NCBI RefSeq assembly: GCF_002913045.1
Contig: NZ_PPAF01000041.1
Coordinates: forward strand, 117,956-181,955
Length of the DNA stretch: 64,000 nt
From: Campylobacter concisus
Lineage (GTDB): Bacteria > Campylobacterota > Campylobacteria > Campylobacterales > Campylobacteraceae
Direction of reading: 5' to 3'
A model generated the notes under the pieces. The model had not been told where the DNA came from. It did not search any database and saw nothing but the letters and a program-made list of their open reading frames with translations. Each line of letters starts with the position of its first letter. Position 1 is the stretch's first letter. The translations under genes and the position numbers were made by a program. Below are positions 57,933 to 64,000 of this stretch, piece by piece.

Positions 57933-59301
57933 CGCTCTCTCCACGTTTTTTAGGGATTAGCACGATAGGCACGCCAGTTAGGTTAAAGCTTTCTCTAAGC
58001 TTATTTGTTAAATAGCGTTTGTAGCTAAAGTGCAAGCACTTTGGGCGGTTCATTATAAGTGCTATCATGATAGGTGCGGTCTTAAACTGCACTGCGTAGT
58101 AAATTTTCACAACTCTGCCTTTATCTCGTGGCAGTGGGTGTGCCTTGGTCGCTTCGCCAATCACTTCGTTTAGCTTTGAAGTTTGGATTTTTTGGGTGTA
58201 GTTTTTGTAAATTTCAATGATAAGTGGATAAATTTTATGCACTCTTTTGCCGCCCAAAGCCGAAACGCTGATGATCGGCGCGTATGAGAGAAATTTAAAC
58301 CTATCCTTTATCTCTTTGCAAAGCTCGTCAAATTCTTCGCTGCTTTTATCCCATTTGTTTAGCACGATGATGACGCCAAGCTCAAATTTCGAGGCGATGC
58401 CAGCGATGCGCTCATCAAGCTCGGTTAGTGGCTCAGAGCTATCAAGTACGAGTAGAGCTACGTCCGTCTCTTCTAAAATTTTCTCAGTTCTATTTAATGC
58501 GTATCTCTCGATGCCTTCGATCTTGCCACGCTTTCTAATACCTGCAGTATCAACAAACTCAAAAACTCTGCCATCATGCTCGTAAATTTCATTGACTGGG
58601 TCAATCGTAGTGCCTGCGACATCGCTCACAACGGCGCGACTCTCTTTTACAAGGGCGTTTAGAAGTGAGCTTTTGCCGACATTTACGCGGCCTATTATGC
58701 CAACTCTTATATTTTTGCTCTCATAGTCTATCTCGTCGCTTAGCTCGCCCTCGTCGTTATAGTTTTCTAAAAAATCATCAAAATCTTCACTCGTATCGGC
58801 CTTTATCTGCACTTTGTCCTCTATGTGCTTTACTAGCCACATGCTAAGCTCATCTATGCCTGTGTTGTGGCTTACGGAAATTCCAAAGGAATTTTTCGCG
58901 CCAAAGCTTATAAATTCCCACTCCCTTTGTTCGTCTTTTTTACTGTCAATTTTATTGATGACTAGAGCGATTGGTAAATTTAGCTTGCTAAGCTCGTAAA
59001 AAATGGTTCTATCCTCGTCATCTGGCATCATTTTGCCATCGACCATGTATAAAATGACGTCTGAATTTCTAGCCTCTGCTAAGGTCTTTGCTTTTACATT
59101 TTTAAAAAGCTCGCTACTATCATCAAGGCCACCACTGTCGATTAAAATGCACTCTTTGCTCTCAACCTCGATCTTAGCTTTTTTCGTATCTCTTGTCGTG
59201 CCGCTAACATCACTTGTTATAGCGATACGACGACCAGCTAAGCGGTTAAAAAGTGAGCTTTTGCCGACATTTGGCTTGCCTACTAATATTACTTTTTGCA
59301 A
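57913..59301 (-). CDS. der: Ribosome-biogenesis GTPase Der (EngA)
   Basis: A 462-residue GTPase with two G domains and a KH-like C-terminus. Domain 1 has [12 protein letters not shown] and NKID. Domain 2 has [24 protein letters not shown] and NKWDK, about residues 190-360. A highly acidic linker lies between. The most likely start is TTG at 59301, giving [16 protein letters not shown] with AAGGA 8 bases upstream. The longer reading from 59334 adds 11 residues with no family match. It acts in 50S subunit assembly. Confidence 0.95.
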   Translation of the reverse strand: MQKVILVGKPNVGKSSLFNRLAGRRIAITSDVSGTTRDTKKAKIEVESKECILIDSGGLDDSSELFKNVKAKTLAEARNSDVILYMVDGKMMPDDEDRTIFYELSKLNLPIALVINKIDSKKDEQREWEFISFGAKNSFGISVSHNTGIDELSMWLVKHIEDKVQIKADTSEDFDDFLENYNDEGELSDEIDYESKNIRVGIIGRVNVGKSSLLNALVKESRAVVSDVAGTTIDPVNEIYEHDGRVFEFVDTAGIRKRGKIEGIERYALNRTEKILEETDVALLVLDSSEPLTELDERIAGIASKFELGVIIVLNKWDKSSEEFDELCKEIKDRFKFLSYAPIISVSALGGKRVHKIYPLIIEIYKNYTQKIQTSKLNEVIGEATKAHPLPRDKGRVVKIYYAVQFKTAPIMIALIMNRPKCLHFSYKRYLTNKLRESFNLTGVPIVLIPKKRGESDENKEQ

Positions 59302-59453
59302 ATTTTGTCCTTTTCGTGATGGCTGATTATACAAATTTTTGACTTATATAAAGTATAAAAATTTGCTTAAAAGCGCCAAAATAAAAGAAAAAATCAACCA
59401 AAATTTAAGCCACTTTTCATTAAAATGGCTACTTTAATTTTAAAGGTCTTGTG

Positions 59454-60344
59454 ATGTTAAAAAGGTTTTATATTTCGCATCTTGGCATTTTTTATATGCT
59501 CTTTGCTTGCTTTATGTTTGCTGTTACTGGCGCATTTGCAAAGTATCTTAGCAAGGATATGCCATCTATCGAAGTTGTATTTTTTAGAAATCTAATAGGT
59601 CTTTTTATCGTCATTTATGCCATTTATAGATTTCCATTTAAGCAAGCCGGCGGACATTTTTTCTTGCTGATGTTTCGTGGTTTTGTGGGCACGGTCGCAC
59701 TTTTTGCTTTTTTTTACAATGTCGCTCATGTAAATTTGGCCACAGCTTTTACATTTCAAAAGACAAATCCAATCTTTACAGCCATCCTCGCAGCTTTTAT
59801 TTTCAAAGAGCGTCTAAGCTCACTTGGCTGGTTTGCTGTATTTTTGGGATTTGGTGGAATTTTGCTTGTCATCCAGCCAAATTTAGGCATAAGCAAGACT
59901 GATATTATCGGTGTTTGGAGTGGCCTTGGTGCGGCGATAGCATACACAAGCGTAAAGGAGCTAAACAAGAGTTACGGCACGAACGTTATCGTGCTAAGTT
60001 TTATGCTTTGGGGCTCGTTTTTGCCACTTATTTGTATGGGTTTGGCAGAATTTTTCACCTATGAGCCACTTGATTTTTTGTTTTCAAAATTTAGCATACC
60101 AAGCTGGTATAACGTTGTTTTTATCTTGCTAATGGGGCTTAGCGGATATTTTTTTCAGTCGTACATGACAAAGGCGTTCGCGGTTGGTAAAAAGGCTGGT
60201 GTGATCGCTGCGGTTAGCTACGCAGACGTTATTTTCACGCTTATAATTGGCTATTTTATGGGCGATGCGTTACCAAATCACCTAGCACTTATAGGTATCA
60301 TACTTGTCGTGGTTAGTGGAATTTTAGTTGTGAAAGAAAAATAA
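59454..60344 (+). CDS. EamA/DMT-family transporter
   Basis: A 296-residue inner-membrane protein with ten helices in two EamA repeats. The first repeat ends in [25 protein letters not shown] and the second in [20 protein letters not shown], the typical substrate-pocket helices. The start is the ATG at 59454 with AAAGG upstream. The substrate is not predictable; exporters of amino acids or nucleobases are common in the family. It precedes kdsA by 10 bases, as I recall for the neighbouring gene in C. jejuni. Confidence 0.88.
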   Translation: MLKRFYISHLGIFYMLFACFMFAVTGAFAKYLSKDMPSIEVVFFRNLIGLFIVIYAIYRFPFKQAGGHFFLLMFRGFVGTVALFAFFYNVAHVNLATAFTFQKTNPIFTAILAAFIFKERLSSLGWFAVFLGFGGILLVIQPNLGISKTDIIGVWSGLGAAIAYTSVKELNKSYGTNVIVLSFMLWGSFLPLICMGLAEFFTYEPLDFLFSKFSIPSWYNVVFILLMGLSGYFFQSYMTKAFAVGKKAGVIAAVSYADVIFTLIIGYFMGDALPNHLALIGIILVVVSGILVVKEK

Positions 60345-60354
60345 AGGAGAAAAA

Positions 60355-61161
60355 ATGATACTAATAGCAGGGCCTTGCGTCATCGAGAGCGAGCAGCTTG
60401 TCTTTGACGTGGCAAAAAGGCTAGTAAAATTTAACGAAGATAAGCGGATAGATTTTTATTTCAAATCAAGCTTTGACAAGGCAAATCGCACGAGTATAAG
60501 CTCGTTTCGCGGGCCCGGACTTGAAAAAGGGTGCGAAATTTTAGCTAAGGTAAAAAAAGAATTCGGTTTTAAAATTTTGACCGATATTCACGAGAGCTAT
60601 CAGGCTAGTCCTGTAGGCGAGGTCGCGGACGTGCTGCAAATACCTGCATTTTTATGCCGCCAGACCGATCTGCTCGTGGCTGCGGCTAAGACAAAATCGG
60701 TCGTAAATATCAAAAAAGGGCAGTTTTTAGCGGCGTCTGCGATGAAGCATTCGGTCAAAAAAGTGCTAGAAACGCGCGGCGTAAAGGGCGAGGGATACGA
60801 GGTCGCTAAACAAAACGGCGTATGGCTAACGGAGCGAGGCAGCACCTTCGGCTACGGAAATTTAGTCGTAGATATGCGAAATTTGGTGCTAATGCGCGAA
60901 TTTGCGCCGGTGATTTTCGACGCGACTCACAGCGTGCAGATGCCGTCGGCTTTGGGTGAGAAAAGCGGCGGGGACGCGAGATTCGTGCCGTATCTAGCGC
61001 GAGCTGCGGCGGCTGCTGGCGTGGACGGATTTTTCTATGAGACGCATATTAATCCTTGCGAGGCGCTTTGCGACGGGCCGAATATGCTAAATTTGGACGA
61101 GCTAGACGCAAATATCGCTCAAATTTTTAAGATAAAGCAAGCTCTTGGCGATGCAAACTAA
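60355..61161 (+). CDS. kdsA: 3-deoxy-D-manno-octulosonate 8-phosphate synthase
   Basis: KdsA condenses PEP and arabinose 5-phosphate to Kdo 8-phosphate for lipopolysaccharide. The 268-residue protein has AGPCVIES (the Cys is the metal ligand of the metal-dependent class), [32 protein letters not shown] and the HxxQ-type [12 protein letters not shown] loop. It has complete length. From about 60481 the base composition turns GC-rich (36 of 60 at 60901-60960), unlike the AT-rich flank, and stays so into nusB. The gene is intact but may be a recombinant. Confidence 0.95.
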   Translation: MILIAGPCVIESEQLVFDVAKRLVKFNEDKRIDFYFKSSFDKANRTSISSFRGPGLEKGCEILAKVKKEFGFKILTDIHESYQASPVGEVADVLQIPAFLCRQTDLLVAAAKTKSVVNIKKGQFLAASAMKHSVKKVLETRGVKGEGYEVAKQNGVWLTERGSTFGYGNLVVDMRNLVLMREFAPVIFDATHSVQMPSALGEKSGGDARFVPYLARAAAAAGVDGFFYETHINPCEALCDGPNMLNLDELDANIAQIFKIKQALGDAN

Positions 61162-61480
61162 GGGATTTTTGTGGGTATTAGGCGGCGCGGTCGCCGAGTG
61201 CGGCTGGGCGTACGGACTAAAACACACCCAAAGCGCCGTAGAATTCGCGCTTACTGCCGCGTTAGTCTGCGTTAGCTTCGTGTCGTTTATAAAGGCTTTA
61301 AAATATATCCCCATTAGCGTCGCGTATACCGTATTCGTGGGGCTTGGAGCGTTTTTTATCGTGGCCGCCGAAAGCGTTAGCGAATACACCTCAAGCGGCC
61401 AGGCGCCCGATCCCTTGCGGCTATTTTTCATAGCGACGCTAGTTGCGGGCGTGCTAGGACTAAAAAGGCTAAAATCTTGA
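61151..61480 (+). CDS. SMR-family small multidrug/guanidinium exporter subunit 1
   Basis: A 109-residue protein with four helices. [21 protein letters not shown] contains the membrane-embedded Glu of SMR proteins, and [16 protein letters not shown] the conserved YxxW-like turn. The start is ATG 61151 inside the kdsA end. The second SMR gene overlaps its stop, so the two make a heterodimer of the paired type. Substrates of this subclass include quaternary ammonium compounds or guanidinium. Composition is GC-rich, 36 of 60 at 61201-61260. Confidence 0.85.
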   Translation: MQTKGFLWVLGGAVAECGWAYGLKHTQSAVEFALTAALVCVSFVSFIKALKYIPISVAYTVFVGLGAFFIVAAESVSEYTSSGQAPDPLRLFFIATLVAGVLGLKRLKS

Positions 61481-61800
61481 TACACGTTTTAGCTCTTTTG
61501 GCGGCCGGGTGCTGCGAGGTTTCGGGCGTGTTTTTTCTAACCAAATTTCAAAAAAGCGTCGGCGTGAAAAAAGCGGCGAATTTTTTGATTTTAACCGCAA
61601 ATTTCGCCCTTTCGCTCTGGCTTTTGAGCTACGCGATGCAGGCGATGGCGATGTCGGTAGCATACGCGATCTGGACTGGTATCGGAGCGATCGGAGCCGT
61701 GGGCGTCGGAGTGGTTTTTAACGGCGAAAAAATGAGCGCGCAAAAGACGTTTTATCTATCGCTAATAACGCTAAGCGCGGTAATGTTAAAGATAATCTAA
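61477..61800 (+). CDS. SMR-family small multidrug/guanidinium exporter subunit 2
   Basis: A 107-residue partner of the preceding gene. It has four helices, the functional Glu in [17 protein letters not shown], and the family motif [21 protein letters not shown]. It begins at a TTG (61477) that overlaps the stop of subunit 1. Two unlike SMR subunits with coupled translation usually form an obligate heterodimer. It is GC-rich like its neighbours. Confidence 0.86.
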   Translation: MIHVLALLAAGCCEVSGVFFLTKFQKSVGVKKAANFLILTANFALSLWLLSYAMQAMAMSVAYAIWTGIGAIGAVGVGVVFNGEKMSAQKTFYLSLITLSAVMLKII

Positions 61801-61810
61801 AGGAGAAATT

Positions 61811-62281
61811 ATGAAAATAATCGAAGGAAATTTGGCTTTAAAAGGCGGCGAGAAGATCGCTATAGTGGGCGCGAGATTTAACCACATCATCACTGATAGG
61901 CTGGTCGAGGGCGCGAGGGACGCGTTTTTGCGCCACGGCGGCGATGAGGCGAATTTGAGCCTCATTTTGGTGCCGGGCGCGTTTGAGATACCGATGGCGC
62001 TAGAAAAGGCGCTAGCTAGCGGTAAATTTGATGCGGTTTGCTGCGTGGGGGCGGTGATCCGCGGCTCTACGCCTCACTTTGACTACGTGAGCGCCGAGAC
62101 CACCAAGGGCATCGCAAATGTCACGCTAAAATACGGCAAGCCTGTGACATTTGGCGTGCTAACGGTCGATAGCATCGAGCAAGCCATCGAGCGAGCGGGC
62201 TCAAAGGCCGGAAATAAGGGCTTTGAAGCGATGACGGGCGTAATCGAGATGCTAAGCTTATATAAAAATTTGGAGGCGTAA
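61811..62281 (+). CDS. ribH: 6,7-dimethyl-8-ribityllumazine synthase
   Basis: RibH makes the lumazine precursor of riboflavin and forms a capsid-like shell. The 156-residue protein has [47 protein letters not shown] with the catalytic His, and the C-terminal [14 protein letters not shown]. The gene lies 10 bases after the SMR pair and one base before nusB. A 60-base sample at 61921-61980 has 38 G or C, so it lies inside the GC-rich tract. Confidence 0.95.
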   Translation: MKIIEGNLALKGGEKIAIVGARFNHIITDRLVEGARDAFLRHGGDEANLSLILVPGAFEIPMALEKALASGKFDAVCCVGAVIRGSTPHFDYVSAETTKGIANVTLKYGKPVTFGVLTVDSIEQAIERAGSKAGNKGFEAMTGVIEMLSLYKNLEA

Positions 62282-62282
62282 A

Positions 62283-62678
62283 ATGGCGACTCGTCATCAG
62301 GTTAGGCAGGCCGTCGTTTCGCTACTATACTCAAACGAGATAAATCCGGTAACTGCTGCATTTGAAGAGGAATTTTTAGAAGAGAAAAAGATAAGAAACG
62401 AGCGAAAAAGTGAGGCGCAGCAGACTTTTAAAGAGGTGCTCGCAAATAAAGAAAAACTAGATGAAATTTTAAAGCCATATCTAAAAGACGGCGATTTTAG
62501 CAAGGTTGGTGCGACTGAGCTTGCCATTCTTAGACTTGGGCTTTATGAGATGAAATTTAGCCAAACTGATAAGGCTGTCATCATAAACGAAGCGATCGAG
62601 CTTGCGAAAGAGCTTGGAAGTGATCAGGCGCCAAAATTTATAAACGGCGTACTTGATAAGCTAAAGGGCGATCTGTGA
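62283..62678 (+). CDS. nusB: Transcription antitermination factor NusB
   Basis: A 131-residue all-helical RNA-binding protein that works with NusE on rRNA box[18 protein letters not shown] is the conserved N-terminal arginine helix, and [19 protein letters not shown], then [29 protein letters not shown] are the C-terminal signature. ribH-nusB is a usual pair. Composition falls from 30 of 60 GC at 62281-62340 to 20 of 60 in the next 60 bases, marking the end of the GC-rich tract inside the gene. Confidence 0.95.
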   Translation: MATRHQVRQAVVSLLYSNEINPVTAAFEEEFLEEKKIRNERKSEAQQTFKEVLANKEKLDEILKPYLKDGDFSKVGATELAILRLGLYEMKFSQTDKAVIINEAIELAKELGSDQAPKFINGVLDKLKGDL

Positions 62679-63355
62679 GGCTCTGCGTCGCACTTGATAT
62701 GGCTAGTCGTGAAGAGAATTTAGCCCTTGCTAGCGAGCTAAAAGGGCTTGATCTTTGGCTAAAAGTAGGGCTTAGAAGCTATCTTAGGGATGGGGCAAAA
62801 TTTATAGAAGAGTTAAAAGAACTTGGAAATTTTAAAATTTTCCTCGATCTAAAGCTCTATGATATCCCAAATACGATGGCAGATGCGGCTGAAGTCGTCT
62901 CAAAAATCGGCGTAGATATGATAAATGTGCATGCTAGCGCTGGTGAACGCGCGATGAAGACAGTTATGGATAGGCTAGCTGGTCTTGGAAGCCGTCCTTT
63001 GGTGCTCGCAGTATCGGCACTTACTAGCTTTAGTGAGAGCGAATTTGACGCTGTTTATAACGATACGATCGCAAGAGCTGTTAGAAAATTTAGCCAGATG
63101 AGTTTTGAAGCAGGACTTGATGGAATGGTCTGTTCTGTTTTTGAAAGCAAGCTCATTAAAGATGTAACAAATGAAAAATTTATCACTCTTTGCCCTGGCG
63201 TTAGGCCTTTTGGAGAGAGTGCTGGAGATCAAAAAAGAGTAGCAAACTTAGTGAGTGCAAAGCAAGAGGGTAGCGACTTTATCGTTGTTGGTAGGCCGAT
63301 TTATGAAAATGCAAATCCAAGAGAAATTTGTGAACGAATTTTGGAGCAAATTTAA
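62675..63355 (+). CDS. pyrF: Orotidine 5'-phosphate decarboxylase
   Basis: PyrF decarboxylates OMP to UMP. The 226-residue protein begins at GTG (62675), overlapping the nusB stop. The active-site block [13 protein letters not shown] (Asp-Lys-x-x-Asp) is at about residues 54-66, and the phosphate-binding end is [15 protein letters not shown]. Length and motifs are standard for the short class-I enzyme. Confidence 0.95.
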   Translation: MRLCVALDMASREENLALASELKGLDLWLKVGLRSYLRDGAKFIEELKELGNFKIFLDLKLYDIPNTMADAAEVVSKIGVDMINVHASAGERAMKTVMDRLAGLGSRPLVLAVSALTSFSESEFDAVYNDTIARAVRKFSQMSFEAGLDGMVCSVFESKLIKDVTNEKFITLCPGVRPFGESAGDQKRVANLVSAKQEGSDFIVVGRPIYENANPREICERILEQI

Positions 63356-63420
63356 AATTTGAGCTTATGTAAAGATGTTTTAATCATAGTTTTTATACAA
63401 AAATTTTTATAAAATGCCGC

Positions 63421-63701
63421 ATGTTGCACAAAGATGATGTCAAAGCGAGATGGAGGGCTAAATTTGGGTGATTTAAAATCCTCTATATTAGCTAAGCGAC
63501 AGAGGTGGATCTGCTGACACTCGCTACACCAATATCGCTTCCCTAAAGGATACGGATCCGGACGAGATGTTTGAGCGCATAAAGGTGCTCGGACGCGGTG
63601 GCGATAGGTGTATCCTCTATGTTTACCGTATGGTTTGCTACTATGCAAATACGCCGCACCCAGACAAAGCCAAGCTAAAATGGTGGCTTTGGAAGGACTA
63701 A
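63421..63701 (+). pseudogene. Remnant of a Cdd1-family (helix-hairpin-helix) gene
   Basis: The last 65 or so codons are open and read RYTNIASLKDTDPDEMFER then DRCILYVYRMVCYYA and KLKWWLWKD before TAA at 63699-63701. This is the Cdd1 pattern (pathogenicity-locus / mitomycin-resistance-like small HhH proteins). The 5' part is broken: an ATG at 63421 opens LHKDDVKARWRAKFG and stops at a TGA, and the join to the 3' frame needs at least one frameshift. The end is GC-richer than its surroundings. I take it as a decayed gene, with moderate confidence on family. Confidence 0.6.
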
Positions 63702-63786
63702 ATTTATAAATTTTTGTTTTAAATTTTCTATCTGAGGTCTGCAACTGTGAAATGTAAATTTAAGCAAGATATCAGCGGCGTTCAAT

Positions 63787-63792
63787 TATAAT
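63787..63792 (+). promoter_or_regulatory. Candidate -10 element for tRNA-Ser
   Basis: TATAAT 16 bases before the mature tRNA start, a spacing that gives a short 5' leader. Confidence 0.5.
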
Positions 63793-63807
63793 GCGATTTC
63801 TTTTTAT

Positions 63808-63898
63808 GGACAGATGGGTGAGTGGCTGAAACCACACCCCTGCTAAGGGTGCAGCTCTTAATCGGGGCTCGAGGGTTCAAATCCCTCTCTGTCCGCCA
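63808..63898 (+). tRNA. tRNA-Ser (anticodon GCU)
   Basis: The acceptor stem pairs GGACAGA (63808-63814) with TCTGTCC (63888-63894), followed by G and encoded CCA. The anticodon loop is CTGCTAA with GCT at 63842-63844, flanked by CACCC / GGGTG. A long variable arm (CAGCTCTTAATCGGGGCTC region) and the TTCAAAT T-loop mark a class-II tRNA, which fits Ser with an AGC/AGU codon reading. Confidence 0.96.
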
Positions 63899-64000
63899 CT
63901 GCTTATAGATAATCATAAATTTTATTATTGTTTAACATTATTTTTTGAATATCTTTATATAAAATTTTCTGCGTTAGAAAATTGCTTAACTGTATAAGTA
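63899..64000. other. AT-rich end of window
   Basis: No gene or clear signal is visible in the last 102 bases. They hold one weak palindromic area near 63961-63985 that is too short to judge. Confidence 0.4.

Noticed and set aside
63352..63744. A leftward 130-codon frame after pyrF
   Set aside because: The rightward strand has Cdd1-type sequence; the leftward frame has no recognisable domain and an odd composition.

Overview
The window is AT-rich, gene-dense chromosomal DNA from a Campylobacter, most likely of the C. concisus group. I infer this from gene content and from gene order remembered from C. jejuni, not from a database search. Order that matches my memory includes purA-fliJ-like-motE-like, a SurA-like chaperone next to gltX-malic enzyme-upp-mqnA, ferredoxin/selA-selB, the ftr1-p19 iron locus, and der-aroK-trpS-serS-TPR motor protein. 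There is no rRNA, CRISPR array, intact insertion sequence or prophage. One tRNA gene, tRNA-Ser(GCU), lies near the right end.

Layout. 1-4919 (minus): a compact set holding a TonB-dependent copper-receptor-like gene broken by one in-frame stop, an NMT1-type ABC importer and an NnrS-like membrane protein cut by the window edge. 5160-6290 (minus): a small membrane protein and moaE-moaD. 6374-8273: nspC and a decayed DJ-1/PfpI gene. 8274-11714: fdhC-like cytochrome b, yedF, a selenocysteine-containing selD and a nitroreductase. 11861-19056: a very large PAS/GGDEF/EAL protein, then hisZ, purA and two motility-related small genes. 19177-24978: terC, moeA, yedE and a siderophore receptor. 25066-31442: SurA-like chaperone, gltX, malic enzyme, upp, a membrane-anchored barnase with an overlapping barstar, mqnA and a His/Met-rich membrane protein. 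31568-42106: TorD-like chaperone, a multi-cluster ferredoxin, selA, selB, a DsbC-like protein, and the formate dehydrogenase genes with a UGA-encoded selenocysteine. 42341-51792: a Fur-box-like site, then FTR1, P19, a DUF2318/YHS membrane protein, two FtsX-type permeases, an ATPase, a TlpA-like lipoprotein, another lipoprotein and a DUF2920 protein. 51837-59301 (minus): PflB-like TPR protein, serS, a CopD-like membrane protein, trpS, a cluster of palindromic repeats, aroK and der. 59454-63701: a DMT transporter, kdsA, an SMR pair, ribH, nusB, pyrF and a Cdd1-family remnant.

The genes converge on anaerobic, formate-driven respiration. YedE and YedF are probable selenium-supply proteins, SelD makes selenophosphate, SelA charges tRNA-Sec, SelB delivers it, and FdhA uses the residue. 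MoaD, MoaE and MoeA supply the molybdenum cofactor, TorD-like and Tat-signal proteins serve maturation, and MqnA feeds menaquinone synthesis. A second theme is metal uptake: the P19/FTR1 system, a siderophore receptor, a copper-receptor-like gene and a His/Met-rich membrane protein.

The observations most worth following are the five-copy palindromic repeat cluster at 56932-57377, the barnase-barstar pair, a sharply bounded GC-rich tract from within kdsA to the start of nusB, the two selenocysteine UGA codons with SECIS-like hairpins, an EAL domain lacking key catalytic residues, and several gene remnants.
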